A DNA stretch of 64,000 nt from Bacillus subtilis (GCA_021733665.1 JAHREI010000004.1:124001-188000); one strand, 5' to 3'; shown: positions 36,082 through 45,360, numbered from the stretch's first letter. The notes: generated from the sequence alone by a model not told the origin. Made by a program: numbers and translations.

Positions 36082-36189
36082 AGGTGCTGCTCTCTGCTTG
36101 ATATTGGGCTTGAATGGGTTCTGGAGCGCACAAGGGTCATTTTAACACTCTATATTATAAGGAGGCATTCATGCGCATTATGTCTGGCA

Positions 36190-36221
36190 GGTTTCCGGAA
36201 TGTGAGCACATTCCGGAAACC
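36190..36221 (-). other. Perfect 15-bp palindrome between gbcA and gbcB
   Basis: GGTTTCCGGAATGTG and its exact complement with only AG between them. It begins about ten bases after the gbcA stop codon. There is no T-run on the minus strand, so it is more likely an mRNA-stabilising or processing hairpin than a terminator. Confidence 0.7.
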
Positions 36222-36231
36222 TCTATTACGA

Positions 36232-37476
36232 TCAGGCTACGCGGCTGAGTTTCGCGACTTCGCCCTTCAGGCGTGGAGTGATGAAGTTGTCGTACCATTC
36301 GATGAATTGCATGACGCCGCCTTCATGTTCCACAGAGTAAGGACCCGGCTGATAGGCCGGTGAGCGGATGCCGCGGGCATTTTCTTCCACAATTCGGCGA
36401 TCCTGATCATTGGTTTCAATCCAGACATGGGTCAGCTCGTCGAGATTATAATCAACGCCTTCAACCGCATCTTTATTGACCATCCATTTGGTGGTGACCA
36501 TGGTTTCCTCGGCGCTGATCGGCAATACACGGAAGGAGATCGCGTGGTCGATCATCACATGGTTCCATGTGGACGGATAATTGAACAGCAACATGGCGCC
36601 GATCTTGGAGGCAGTGACCTCTGAGCTCAGGCTTTTCGTTACAGCGGGCTTGCCGGACATTGTATAGCTATCGGCGTCGCGCAGCAGCGGAATACGGGCA
36701 ATGCGGTACTGGCCACTTTCCGCCATGTTGAATTTGGCTGGCAGGCCGGTATCTTCACAGCGTTTCCAAAGCTGGTTGGTTTCCTCATCATCCATCATGC
36801 CCTGTACGCCGGTAGCACTTGGTGCTTCAGGATAGGTGCGGCACAGTTCCGGATGGTTGGCGGCGCAGTGGTAGCACTCGCGGTTGTTTTCCCAGACCAG
36901 CTTCCAGTTGCCTTTCTCGATGATGGTGCTTTCAAAGGCAATTTTTGCATCTTTGATCTGGTGCGGCGCTAAATAAGGCTCAACTGTTGCGCGGAATGCG
37001 TTAAAATCCGGTGCTTCATCTGCGACACAAATATAAATGTAACCGGCGACCGTTTCGCAATGAACGGTTTTCAGGCCGAAATCTGCCGGTTTGAAATCAG
37101 GGCCAACCTGACGGGCAAACAGCAATTTGCCATCCAGATCATACGTCCACTGATGATAAGGGCAGACGAGACGTGCGGCAGTGCCTTTTTCAGCTGTGCA
37201 AATACGTGAACCGCGATGGCGGCAGGTGTTATGAAATGCGCGGATACTGCCATGACTGTCACGTACAACAATCACCGAATACTCGCCGATTTGCACGGTG
37301 ATATAGCTGCCAGCTTTCGGCAATTCACAATCATGACCGGCGAAAATCCATTCGCGATACCAAATATGTTCAAGATCCAGCTTGTAATAGTCGGGATCAG
37401 TGTAAAACTTCTGTCCAAGACTGAAATTCGGGTCGCGCCCCAACAAGTCACTCAGCATTTGATTGCGGACGTCCAT
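36232..37476 (-). CDS. gbcA: Glycine-betaine monooxygenase oxygenase subunit GbcA
   Basis: Rieske-type oxygenase of 414 residues, predicted to demethylate glycine betaine to dimethylglycine with release of formaldehyde. The Rieske [2Fe-2S] domain has C-R-H and C-P-Y-H ligands in NTCRHRGSRIC and ARLVCPYHQW (about residues 85-112). The catalytic domain carries the mononuclear iron motif in NNRECYHCAANHPEL. The adjacent reductase with a C-terminal ferredoxin domain is what distinguishes GbcAB from aromatic dioxygenases. Stachydrine or carnitine demethylases are alternatives. Dimethylglycine and sarcosine oxidases are not in the window. It is divergent from the isomerase gene. Confidence 0.85.
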   Translation of the reverse strand: MDVRNQMLSDLLGRDPNFSLGQKFYTDPDYYKLDLEHIWYREWIFAGHDCELPKAGSYITVQIGEYSVIVVRDSHGSIRAFHNTCRHRGSRICTAEKGTAARLVCPYHQWTYDLDGKLLFARQVGPDFKPADFGLKTVHCETVAGYIYICVADEAPDFNAFRATVEPYLAPHQIKDAKIAFESTIIEKGNWKLVWENNRECYHCAANHPELCRTYPEAPSATGVQGMMDDEETNQLWKRCEDTGLPAKFNMAESGQYRIARIPLLRDADSYTMSGKPAVTKSLSSEVTASKIGAMLLFNYPSTWNHVMIDHAISFRVLPISAEETMVTTKWMVNKDAVEGVDYNLDELTHVWIETNDQDRRIVEENARGIRSPAYQPGPYSVEHEGGVMQFIEWYDNFITPRLKGEVAKLSRVA

Positions 37477-37817
37477 GATATGCCTCGCATAGCGTTGTTC
37501 ATCGGGGGTGCCAGACGGCTTTTTCGGGGCTTTGTTGTCGCTTTGATATAGCTTGTGAGCGACATGCCTTTGCGTCTGATCCCGTATGGGTCTGGGTTGT
37601 GTTAAGTCTCAGAATATTTCTCTCAAAACTGCTCTGATTACGCACATTCAAGCATTGAAAAATCATAGAGGCGCATATGAAAACGACATGGGCTTCGCAT
37701 AAAGACGACACGCCAAAGCGTCGCAGAAATAATGCCTGTTCAGCCGCGTGCTGCTGTGCTTTTCTGTTGCCTTAGTGAGAGCCGTATCAAACAGATTGCC
37801 GGTGGAGGAAAACGCCC
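37477..37817. other. Divergent intergenic region gbcA / isomerase
   Basis: Contains the two leaders and a short open frame at 37677-37775 (32 codons, cysteine-rich C-terminus) with a plausible ribosome-binding site. No other gene or clear operator is visible. Confidence 0.45.
37677..37775 (+). CDS. Possible cysteine-rich leader peptide
   Basis: An ATG-initiated frame of 32 codons preceded by AGAGG at five bases. The N-terminal half is polar and basic (WASHKDDTPKRRRNN), and the end is hydrophobic with four cysteines, three consecutive (CSAACCCAFLLP). It stops 42 bases before the isomerase gene on the same strand, so it may be an upstream ORF in that mRNA. It may equally be chance; no homologue is known to me. 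Confidence 0.25.
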   Translation: MKTTWASHKDDTPKRRRNNACSAACCCAFLLP

Positions 37818-38507
37818 ATGAAACGCTCGGAAGTTAATGAGATTATCCGTGAAAGCGACCGCTTTATCCGCTCGTTCGGGTTTGTAATGCCGCCTTTTGC
37901 CTATTGGTCGCCGGAAGAAATGCGCATCCGCGTCAAAGATGACAGTGCGGCGATTCACAGTGCGCGCCTTGGCTGGGATATTACGGATTACGGACAGGGG
38001 CGTTTTGATGAACTGGGGCTGTTTCTGTTTACCGTGCGCAATGGTCAGACCGAAGATTTAAAGCGCGGCACCGGTATGCTCTATGCTGAGAAGATTATGA
38101 TTTCGCGGGAAAATCAGTTGTCGCCAATGCATCGTCATGTGATGAAAGCGGAGGATATTATCAATCGCGGCGGTGCCAAGCTCGTGCTGGAGATGTTTAG
38201 CTCCAAAGCGGATGGCTCAATTGATGAAGAGGGCGATGTGGTTGTGGCTTGCGACGGGCGGATTAAACGCCTGTCTGCGGGTGGCAGGCTCGCGCTTGAT
38301 CCGGGTGAGAGTGTCACTTTGATGCCCGGTAACTGGCATGCTTTCTGGGGTGAAGGCGGAGACGTGCTGATCGGCGAAGTTTCAACCGTCAATGATGATC
38401 TGACGGATAACATCTTCCGTGAACCGATTGGCCGTTTTTCGGACGTTGAAGATGATGTACCGCCATTGCATTTGCTGGTGTCGGATTATGATAAGTGGCT
38501 GGCCTGA
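37818..38507 (+). CDS. D-lyxose/D-mannose-family sugar isomerase
   Basis: Cupin-fold aldose-ketose isomerase of 229 residues. The metal site is visible as MHRHVMKAEDIINRGG near residue 98, giving two histidines and a glutamate, with a further histidine in MPGNWHAFWGEG near residue 177. The family includes D-lyxose isomerase, which interconverts lyxose with xylulose and mannose with fructose; the sugar preferred here is not evident. GGAGG is located upstream of the ATG. The gene is convergent with a hydrolase gene, only seven bases separating the stops, and a small GCCTGA...TCAGGC hairpin spans the junction. Confidence 0.85.
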   Translation: MKRSEVNEIIRESDRFIRSFGFVMPPFAYWSPEEMRIRVKDDSAAIHSARLGWDITDYGQGRFDELGLFLFTVRNGQTEDLKRGTGMLYAEKIMISRENQLSPMHRHVMKAEDIINRGGAKLVLEMFSSKADGSIDEEGDVVVACDGRIKRLSAGGRLALDPGESVTLMPGNWHAFWGEGGDVLIGEVSTVNDDLTDNIFREPIGRFSDVEDDVPPLHLLVSDYDKWLA

Positions 38508-38514
38508 TATAATG

Positions 38515-39444
38515 TCAGGCAATTGCCTGTAAAGCCCATGTCGTAAAGTCCTGCATGAAGCGTGCTTTGTCTGTTTCATGCAGGCTCTCATGGCGCATAT
38601 CGGGGTAGATGCGGGTGGTTATATTGCTGAAACCGGCTGTTTTCAGTCTTTTCTCGAGCGCGATGAGAACCTTGCCGTTTTCTGTAGAAGGGTCTTGTCC
38701 GCCGCCTTGCAAATAGAGCGGCAAGTTCAATGCAATAGCTTGCCGCGGGGCTGATCCTTTGCAACGGCGCATGAAACGGAAAACATCGATCCACATACTG
38801 ACAGACGGCGCAAAACCGCAAAGCGGGTCATTATTATAGAGTGCAACTTCTGCCGGATCATGAGACAGCCAGTCAAACTGTGTCTGATAATTTTCTATCT
38901 GCTTTGCCCATGTGCGGAATGTCATGCTTGGAAGAAAGTTACTCGGCACATCAGAACCGAGAAACATCCGCTCTGCTTTAAGTAATGTGAAGGCCAGTGT
39001 CTGGTTCAGCGCATTGGCAAAGTTTGAATTACAGATCGCAGCAGCATCGGGTTTGCAGAACCTGCCGCACAGGGCAGCCAGTGTGATCAATCCGCCCATG
39101 GAATGGCCGAACAAAATGAGCGGCAAACCCGCATGGCGCTCACGAATTGTCTTCTCAATAAAACCCATGTCCGAAAGTGTTTTTTCGTCACCATCTCGCA
39201 CAGCAAACTGGCCAAGGGGAGCATCGGGTGCGCTGGTGTGTCCGTGGCCGCGATGATCATGGGCATAGACGTGAAAACCGTGATCCGCCAAATATCGCGC
39301 AAATTCCTGATAGCGGGCAGCATGCTCCGCAAGGCCGTGGCTGATCATCACGATGCCGGTTGCTGTTTTATCCGAGGGTTGAAAGCGCAGTGCCAGTTTC
39401 GCACCGCTTGGACTTGGCAGTATTTCAGCAATATCAAATGACAT
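38515..39444 (-). CDS. Lysophospholipase-like alpha/beta hydrolase
   Basis: Serine hydrolase of 309 residues in the monoacylglycerol lipase/lysophospholipase L2 group. The oxyanion segment MISHGLAEHAARY, the nucleophile elbow GHSMGG and the late acid/histidine region (GGQDPSTENG and MRHESLHE) are all present. I chose the MSFDIAEIL start because AAGG lies seven bases upstream and the residues encoded above it lack any family resemblance. No signal peptide is seen, so it should be cytoplasmic or loosely membrane-bound. Substrate unproven. Confidence 0.85.
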   Translation of the reverse strand: MSFDIAEILPSPSGAKLALRFQPSDKTATGIVMISHGLAEHAARYQEFARYLADHGFHVYAHDHRGHGHTSAPDAPLGQFAVRDGDEKTLSDMGFIEKTIRERHAGLPLILFGHSMGGLITLAALCGRFCKPDAAAICNSNFANALNQTLAFTLLKAERMFLGSDVPSNFLPSMTFRTWAKQIENYQTQFDWLSHDPAEVALYNNDPLCGFAPSVSMWIDVFRFMRRCKGSAPRQAIALNLPLYLQGGGQDPSTENGKVLIALEKRLKTAGFSNITTRIYPDMRHESLHETDKARFMQDFTTWALQAIA

Positions 39445-39643
39445 TATAATACCTTGCTCCCTGCATGCAAAACTATGTGACTGATAATAATCGTTTATTG
39501 CGCCTTTAAACAGGGGAGTGCTGCTTTTCGCGCTTGCTTTAAGCGCGTTGTGGCATTGCCCCTGCGCGATATTTAGCCTAAATAGCGCATCAAAGCGAAT
39601 TCCCGCATAATACGGGCTCAAATTCTCGGAGAACAGCCACCCA

Positions 39644-41293
39644 ATGGCACGTCAATTTATTTATCATATGTCGGGTTTGAATAAAAACTACGGCACAAAG
39701 AAGATTCTCGAAAATCTGCACCTGTCATTCTATCCTGATGCAAAGATCGGTATTCTCGGCCCGAACGGTGCCGGTAAGTCGACAATTCTCAAGATTATGG
39801 CTGGTCTCGATAAAGATTTCACCGGTGAAGCATGGCTCGCCGATGGTGCGACCTGTGGTTATCTGGCTCAGGAACCGTATCTTGATCCGGAAAAGACAGT
39901 ATTCGGCAATGTGATGGAAGGTGTGGCTGACAAACAGGCCATTCTTGACCGTTATAATGAGCTGATGATGAATTATTCTGATGAAACTGCCGACGAAGGT
40001 GCGGCGCTTCAGGATATTATCGACAGCCAGAACCTCTGGGATCTGGAAAGTCAGGTTGAAATGGCGATGGAAGCTCTGCGCTGCCCGCCTGCCGATGCTG
40101 ATGTAACCAAGCTTTCCGGTGGTGAGCGCCGTCGTGTAGCACTTTGCAAGCTGTTGCTGTCCAAGCCGGACCTGCTGCTGCTTGACGAACCGACCAACCA
40201 CCTTGACGCTGAAACCACTTCATGGCTGGAAAAGCACCTGCGTGAATATAAGGGCGCTGTATTGCTCATCACGCACGATCGCTACTTCCTTGACAATGTG
40301 ACCGGCTGGATTCTTGAACTCGACCGTGGTCGCGGTATTCCTTACGAAGGCAACTACTCGGCTTATCTGGAAGCCAAAGCCAAGCGTATGATTCAGGAAG
40401 GCCGTGAAGAAGATTCCCGCCAGAAAGCTCTGGAGCGCGAACGCGAGTGGATTTCCGCTAGTCCGAAAGCCCGTCAGTCCAAGTCAAAAGCTCGTATTAA
40501 GGCTTATGACAAGCTGGTTGAAGCTGCAGAAAATCAGCGCCCGGGTGATGCTCAGATTCTTATTCCTGCCGGCGAACGCCTTGGTCAGGTTGTGCTTGAA
40601 GTTGAAGGCCTGTCCAAGTCCTTCGGCGAACGCCTGCTGATTGATAATCTGACATTCAAACTGCCTCCGGGCGGTATCGTTGGTGTGATTGGTCCGAACG
40701 GTGCCGGTAAATCGACCCTGTTTAAAATGATCACCGGTCAGGAAAAGCCGGATGCCGGTACGATGCGTCTCGGTGATACTGTGCAGCTTGGTTATGTTGA
40801 TCAGAGCCGTGATCATCTGGATTCGAACAAAACTGTTTGGGAAGAAATTTCCGGCGGTAATGACATTATCAAGCTCGGCAAATTTGAAATGAACTCCCGC
40901 GCTTATTGCGGTGCGTTCAACTTCAAGGGCGGCGATCAGCAGAATAAAGTGGGTAATCTGTCCGGTGGTCAGCGTAACCGCGTGCATCTTGCCAAGATGC
41001 TGCAGAAGAGCAGTAACGTTCTGCTGCTCGACGAACCGACCAACGATCTGGATACAGAAACATTGGCCGCGCTTGAAGATGCGCTGGAAAAATACGCCGG
41101 TTGCGCTGTTATCATCTCGCACGATCGTATGTTCCTTGACCGTCTGGCCACACATATTCTGGCATTCGAAGGCGACAGCCATGTTGAGTGGTTTGAAGGT
41201 AACTTCGAGGATTACGAAGCGGATAAGATCCGTCGTCTGGGACCTGAAAGCGTCAATCCTAAGCGGGTTACTTATAAGCCGCTGACACGCTAA
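39644..41293 (+). CDS. ettA: Energy-dependent translational throttle protein EttA
   Basis: ABC-F protein of 549 residues that binds the ribosomal E site and gates early elongation according to ATP/ADP level. There are two ABC domains, each with Walker [10 protein letters not shown] (near residues 40 and 353), signatures [13 protein letters not shown] and [13 protein letters not shown], and Walker B with DEPTNHLD and DEPTNDLD. There are no membrane helices. The inter-domain linker contains the basic coiled coil with [19 protein letters not shown], and the EttA-type arm insertion is in the first domain. GGAG precedes the start. A strong terminator follows. Confidence 0.96.
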   Translation: MARQFIYHMSGLNKNYGTKKILENLHLSFYPDAKIGILGPNGAGKSTILKIMAGLDKDFTGEAWLADGATCGYLAQEPYLDPEKTVFGNVMEGVADKQAILDRYNELMMNYSDETADEGAALQDIIDSQNLWDLESQVEMAMEALRCPPADADVTKLSGGERRRVALCKLLLSKPDLLLLDEPTNHLDAETTSWLEKHLREYKGAVLLITHDRYFLDNVTGWILELDRGRGIPYEGNYSAYLEAKAKRMIQEGREEDSRQKALEREREWISASPKARQSKSKARIKAYDKLVEAAENQRPGDAQILIPAGERLGQVVLEVEGLSKSFGERLLIDNLTFKLPPGGIVGVIGPNGAGKSTLFKMITGQEKPDAGTMRLGDTVQLGYVDQSRDHLDSNKTVWEEISGGNDIIKLGKFEMNSRAYCGAFNFKGGDQQNKVGNLSGGQRNRVHLAKMLQKSSNVLLLDEPTNDLDTETLAALEDALEKYAGCAVIISHDRMFLDRLATHILAFEGDSHVEWFEGNFEDYEADKIRRLGPESVNPKRVTYKPLTR

Positions 41294-41299
41294 AAGATT

Positions 41300-41329
41300 A
41301 AAAGGCCGGTGCATTGCACCGGCCTTTTT
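41300..41329 (+). terminator. ettA terminator
   Basis: AAAGGCCGGTGC-ATT-GCACCGGCCTTT stem with a T-run, just after the stop codon. Confidence 0.9.
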
Positions 41330-41349
41330 CATTTCAGAAAGGGAAGGCA

Positions 41350-42120
41350 ATGAAAGACTGGTCGGCACAGCAATATCTGAAATTTGAAGACGAACGCACG
41401 AGGCCGGTAAGCGATCTTATCGCCCGTATTCCTCTGGAAAATCCGCAGGCGATTGTTGATATTGGCTGCGGACCTGGTAACTCGACAGAAGAGCTGAAAA
41501 GACGCTGGCCGCAGGCGCAATTGTCCGGTTTTGATTCATCCCCTGATATGATTGAAAAAGCGCAGGCACGCTTGCCGGATGTATCTTTTACTTTAAATGA
41601 TGCAACGCAATATCAGCCGGATGCGGCAATTGATCTGCTGTTTTCCAATGCGGTTTTTCAATGGGTGCCGGATCATATTCAGCATTTGCAGCGCTTGCTG
41701 AAAGAGTTGAAGCAAGGTGCGGTGCTGGCCGTGCAAATGCCCGATAACTGGAATGAGCCGTCACATCGGATGATGCGAGAAGTGGCGAAAGACAGTCGCT
41801 GGATTGAGCGCCTCAATAAAGCGTCCCGTCCGCCGATGCCGAGTGTAAATGCTTATTATGATGCATTAGCACCTTTTGCTTCCCACATTGATATCTGGAA
41901 CACAATTTATAACCATCCGCTTGATGGTCATGCAGCGATTACCGAATGGGTGAAAAGCACTGGCCTGCGGCCGTTCCTCAATCCGCTGAATGAAGAAGAA
42001 CAGCAGGACTATCTGGAGGAATATACCGAGCGTCTGGCCGAGCATTATCCTTTGACTGTTGACGGCAAGGTGCTGCTGCATTTCCCTCGTGTCTTTATTG
42101 TAGCCGTTCGAGGTGCCTAA
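41350..42120 (+). CDS. tam: Trans-aconitate 2-methyltransferase
   Basis: SAM-dependent methyltransferase of 256 residues, close to the 252 of E. coli Tam, which esterifies trans-aconitate, a toxic by-product of the citric-acid cycle. The start [19 protein letters not shown] is the Tam N-terminus, and motif I is [11 protein letters not shown] at about residue 38. The acidic SAM contact lies in [10 protein letters not shown], and [12 protein letters not shown] is the Tam-specific post-motif. I begin at the ATG after GGGAAGG; an upstream ATG adds 12 residues that overlap the ettA terminator. The stop overlaps the next gene by one base (TAATG). Confidence 0.92.
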   Translation: MKDWSAQQYLKFEDERTRPVSDLIARIPLENPQAIVDIGCGPGNSTEELKRRWPQAQLSGFDSSPDMIEKAQARLPDVSFTLNDATQYQPDAAIDLLFSNAVFQWVPDHIQHLQRLLKELKQGAVLAVQMPDNWNEPSHRMMREVAKDSRWIERLNKASRPPMPSVNAYYDALAPFASHIDIWNTIYNHPLDGHAAITEWVKSTGLRPFLNPLNEEEQQDYLEEYTERLAEHYPLTVDGKVLLHFPRVFIVAVRGA

Positions 42121-42731
42121 TGTCTGATTTGCTAATGAGTGAGCATGGCAAGCGTTTACCTGCACGCAAACTCAATGGCCTTGTTCATTCGGTTTATATT
42201 GCAGAGGGTCAGGATTTTCTGACCCGTGAAACAGACCGGCTAAACTGTGATAGTGGTGGTATTATCGGTGATTACCATCATGGATATACTCGCAAGGCTG
42301 GCGGGCGTGAGCCGTGGTATGAGCGCGGCACGCCTATTCGTAATGACCGGCAATTATCACTGGTGAGCAGGGTTGAACTGGAAAAGATTGCCACAGCAAT
42401 GGGCATAGAGCATGTTGCAGCGGAATGGATTGGCGCGAATATCGTGGTAGACGATATTGATGATTTCACACTGCTGCCTGCAGGAACTCTGTTGTTTTTT
42501 GAAGGCGGTCTGACACTGAAACTGGATGGTGTGAATGCACCGTGTAAATATGCCGGAGCCAGTATCGCGCAACATATTAATGCTGAAAATGAAGCTCTTG
42601 TAGCTCTGTCTTTTGTCAAAGCGGCGAAATATCTGCGTGGACAAACCGGTTGGGTGGAGCGGGCCGGGCAGGTAAAGGCGAGTGATAAAATCTCGGTACG
42701 GATACCGGAGCAGGTTTATTACGCACTTTAA
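42120..42731 (+). CDS. MOSC-domain protein
   Basis: A 203-residue protein consisting of a MOSC domain, the fold of molybdenum-cofactor sulfurase C-terminal domains. Key blocks are DSGGIIGDYHHGYTRKAGGRE, QLSLVSRVELEKIA, the GANIVVDDID segment and NAPCKYAG, whose cysteine is the expected cofactor- or sulfur-binding residue. It probably transfers sulfur or hydroxylamine-reducing activity through a molybdenum cofactor, but the reaction is unknown. Translationally coupled to tam (one-base overlap). Its 3' side faces a dispersed palindromic repeat. Confidence 0.85.
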   Translation: MSDLLMSEHGKRLPARKLNGLVHSVYIAEGQDFLTRETDRLNCDSGGIIGDYHHGYTRKAGGREPWYERGTPIRNDRQLSLVSRVELEKIATAMGIEHVAAEWIGANIVVDDIDDFTLLPAGTLLFFEGGLTLKLDGVNAPCKYAGASIAQHINAENEALVALSFVKAAKYLRGQTGWVERAGQVKASDKISVRIPEQVYYAL

Positions 42732-42798
42732 TGCAGTGCATAAGCATTTTGACTGTTGTGAATAATGGCAATTCTATATCTGCATAAAAATCTGTTCC

Positions 42799-42898
42799 AG
42801 AGCGCCATGCGTTCTCTTGGGTGCACGGCACTCTAACATTTTATATTTACAGCATAATTTCACCTTAAACTGATCCAAGTTTAAGGAGTTATGTGCTA
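42799..42898. repeat. RIME-like mosaic palindromic repeat, copy 2
   Basis: Same two-module layout as 3324-3426: AGAGCGCC...GGCACTCT, then AGCATAATT with ACCTTAAxCTGATCCA and a GTGCTAG end. It again fills the gap between convergent genes and supplies the last codons and stop of the minus-strand gene. Confidence 0.7.
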
Positions 42899-43197
42899 GC
42901 GTCAGGCAGTAAAGCCGCTGCCTGCCATTGATTGAGTATCTCTGTGACCTGATCGTTGACCCAGTATAGAGCGCTGTCTTTATCCAGCCCTTCATCGCGT
43001 AACTTGTCGTAATCCGTGTAGGTATGACGAATATAGGCCAGCGCTGCCAGTCGCACGGCATTTTGAGCGGTGAGCGCCCGCATATGCGGCGCAGATGCTG
43101 CTTCTCGGATTTGTTCGGCATCATAAAAAGGCATGCGTGGCGCCAGTAATGTAAGCGCCTGTGCAATATCTTTCCGGCGTTTGGCAGAGACAGCCAT
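42889..43197 (-). CDS. DUF2293-domain protein
   Basis: A 102-residue helical protein of the DUF2293 family, common and uncharacterised in rhizobia. The conserved region runs from KDIAQALTLLAPRMPFYDAEQIREAA to AALAYIRHTYTDYDKLRDEGLDKDSALYWV. The MAVSAKRRK start is chosen because upstream residues of the longer frame are not conserved in character. The last three sense codons and the stop lie inside a dispersed palindromic repeat, so the C-terminus may have been altered by its insertion. Confidence 0.8.
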   Translation of the reverse strand: MAVSAKRRKDIAQALTLLAPRMPFYDAEQIREAASAPHMRALTAQNAVRLAALAYIRHTYTDYDKLRDEGLDKDSALYWVNDQVTEILNQWQAAALLPDAST

Positions 43198-43289
43198 GGC
43201 AATCCTGTTTGTCGTGAAGGGGTAGGAACACTGATACACTGTTTTACGCATTGTTTGTGACGATTATTGTTGCAATGTCGATACGCATT

Positions 43290-43309
43290 ACATAAACATA
43301 TCTTTATGT
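43290..43309. promoter_or_regulatory. Palindromic operator upstream of the ArsR-methyltransferase gene
   Basis: Perfect inverted repeat ACATAAA-N6-TTTATGT, 22 bases before the ATG of the regulator. Position and symmetry suit a dimeric ArsR-type regulator acting on its own gene and perhaps on metF. Confidence 0.5.
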
Positions 43310-43330
43310 GTTTTAAAATTGTGGTGCGGT

Positions 43331-44317
43331 ATGACTGGTAAGCCTCTGGCTCTCGAAGAAATGGTTGAAGTGCTGAAAGCGGCGGCTGAACCCAGCCGTT
43401 TGCGTATTCTCTCGCTGCTTGCTGGAGGTGACCTCACAGTCTCCGATCTTACCTCAATTCTGAACCAGTCGCAGCCGCGTGTATCGCGTCATCTCAAGCT
43501 GTTGAGTGAAGCCGGACTGATCAGCCGTTATCAGGAAGGTTCATGGGCATATTTCCGTCTGTCCGAAGCGCCGATCCAGCAGGGACTATCCCGTGCGCTG
43601 ATCGGCTGGCAGGATAGTCAGGATCCGTTGCTGTTGCGCGATCAGGAACGTCTGGCACAAGTGAAAGCTGAGCGCCATGAACGCGCGACGGCTTATTTCA
43701 GTGCCAATGCCGAAAGCTGGGATCAGATCCGCTCGCTGCATATTGATGAGGCCATGGTTGAAGATGCACTGCGCAAGATTATCGGTGAGCAGAGTTTCCA
43801 GTCTATGCTGGATATCGGCACGGGTACCGGCCGCTTGCTGGAAATGTTCAGCCCGCTTTATGTGCGTGGTGTCGGTATCGACATTAATCGCGATATGCTG
43901 ACTGTTGCCCGTACCAACCTGGATCAGGCGCGTGTTGCCCATGCGCAGGTGCGTCAGGGCGATATTTATGCCTTGCCGGTTGACCGTGACGGCTATGATC
44001 TCGTGACAATCCATCAGGTCCTGCACTTCCTTGATGAGCCGCAATCGGCCATTCGCGAGGCAGCACGGGCGCTGCGCCCGCAGGGGCGCTTGCTGGTGGT
44101 GGATTTCGCTCCGCATGATCTGGAATTCTTGCGCGATGAACATGCGCATTTACGCCTTGGTTTCAGTGATGAACAAATGACCGGCTGGATGAAAGCTGCA
44201 GGTCTTGTGCCGGAGAAATCTGTGGCACTGGAGCCGCAGGGTGGTCAGGCTTCGGGTCTGGTGATCAAAATGTGGCTGGCGCGTGATCCGCGAATGCTGA
44301 TCGCCGATGCTGCTTGA
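43331..44317 (+). CDS. ArsR-family regulator fused to a SAM-dependent methyltransferase
   Basis: A 328-residue two-domain protein. The N-terminal ArsR-type winged helix (about residues 5-90) has PSRLRILSLLAGGDLTVSDLTSILNQSQPRVSRHLKLL and lacks obvious metal-binding cysteines. The C-terminal class I methyltransferase (about 110-315) has motif I LDIGTGTGRLLEMF and VVDFAPHDLEFL. Similar fusions in alphaproteobacteria lie next to methionine-cycle genes and are thought to sense S-adenosyl compounds (SahR-like). The adjacent metF supports a role in methionine/SAM control. The methyltransferase domain may be a sensor, an enzyme, or both. A palindromic operator precedes the gene. Confidence 0.82.
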   Translation: MTGKPLALEEMVEVLKAAAEPSRLRILSLLAGGDLTVSDLTSILNQSQPRVSRHLKLLSEAGLISRYQEGSWAYFRLSEAPIQQGLSRALIGWQDSQDPLLLRDQERLAQVKAERHERATAYFSANAESWDQIRSLHIDEAMVEDALRKIIGEQSFQSMLDIGTGTGRLLEMFSPLYVRGVGIDINRDMLTVARTNLDQARVAHAQVRQGDIYALPVDRDGYDLVTIHQVLHFLDEPQSAIREAARALRPQGRLLVVDFAPHDLEFLRDEHAHLRLGFSDEQMTGWMKAAGLVPEKSVALEPQGGQASGLVIKMWLARDPRMLIADAA

Positions 44318-44406
44318 GGCGGCATTGGCATTGATTGTGCATTTTAGCGTTCAGTTTTGATTACCGCATGGAAATACCATGGCGGAGAGAATAACGGAGA
44401 TTTCCG

Positions 44407-45303
44407 ATGTCTAGTTTTGGTCAGCAGCGTCGCTCGGAAAGCGCGCACCCGATCCGTGTTTCCTTTGAGTTCTTCCCGCCGAAGACCGAGGAAATGGAAA
44501 CACGCCTGTGGGAGACCGTCACACGGCTTGCGCCGCTCAATCCGGCCTTCGTATCGGTGACTTATGGTGCAGGGGGCTCAACCCGTGAACGTACCAACAA
44601 AACCATTGCCCGTATTATTAAAGAAACCTCGATTACCCCTGCCGCGCATCTGACCTGCGTTGATGCGACCAAGGAAGAGGTCAACTCGATTGTGCGCTCT
44701 TTTGCATCGTTGGGTGTGACGCGCTTTGTGGCGCTGCGTGGTGATCCGGCGGGTGGCATTGGCGAGGCTTACCAGCCAACGCCAGACGGTTATCAGAATG
44801 GCGCCGATCTGGTGGCGGGGCTTAAATCCATTGCTGATTTTGATATCAGCGTTTCTGCCTATCCGGAGAAGCATCCTGAAAGTCCGGATTTTGCCACTGA
44901 TATCGAGATGCTCAAGCGTAAGGTCGATAATGGCGCGACCCGAGCGATCACACAGTTCTTCTTCGATAATGATTTGTATGAGCGCTACGTGGAGCGTGTG
45001 CGCCGTGCAGGGATTTATATTCCGATTGTTCCGGGTGTATTGCCGATCCATAATTTCAAACAGGTGGCAAACTTCTCCAAACGTGCAGGGACGCGTATAC
45101 CGGCATGGCTGGCGGATCGCTTTGACGGGCTGGATAATGACCCGCAAACCCATATGTTGGTGTCAGCGGCGCTGGCAGCCGAGCAGGTCAATGATCTGAT
45201 TGAGCGTGGGCTGAATGATTTCCATTTCTACACCATGAACCGCTCAGATCTGGCCTTTGCAATTTGTCATCTGCTTGGTGTCCGTGCGCCGGTCGCAGCC
45301 TGA
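44407..45303 (+). CDS. metF: Methylenetetrahydrofolate reductase
   Basis: FAD enzyme of 298 residues that reduces 5,10-methylene-THF to 5-methyl-THF for methionine synthesis. The TIM-barrel sequence includes SFEFFPPKTEEME near the N-terminus (with the active-site glutamate), FVSVTYGAGGSTRERT, VALRGDPAGG and the ITQFFFDNDLYERYV block. The start follows CGGAG at nine bases. It lies 89 bases downstream of the ArsR-methyltransferase regulator with no terminator between, so the two are probably one transcription unit. A strong terminator follows. Confidence 0.96.
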   Translation: MSSFGQQRRSESAHPIRVSFEFFPPKTEEMETRLWETVTRLAPLNPAFVSVTYGAGGSTRERTNKTIARIIKETSITPAAHLTCVDATKEEVNSIVRSFASLGVTRFVALRGDPAGGIGEAYQPTPDGYQNGADLVAGLKSIADFDISVSAYPEKHPESPDFATDIEMLKRKVDNGATRAITQFFFDNDLYERYVERVRRAGIYIPIVPGVLPIHNFKQVANFSKRAGTRIPAWLADRFDGLDNDPQTHMLVSAALAAEQVNDLIERGLNDFHFYTMNRSDLAFAICHLLGVRAPVAA

Positions 45304-45360
45304 TTAAACTTTGAAGCATGTTCCCGAAACCGGGGACCTCTTTTGGGAATATGTTGAAGA

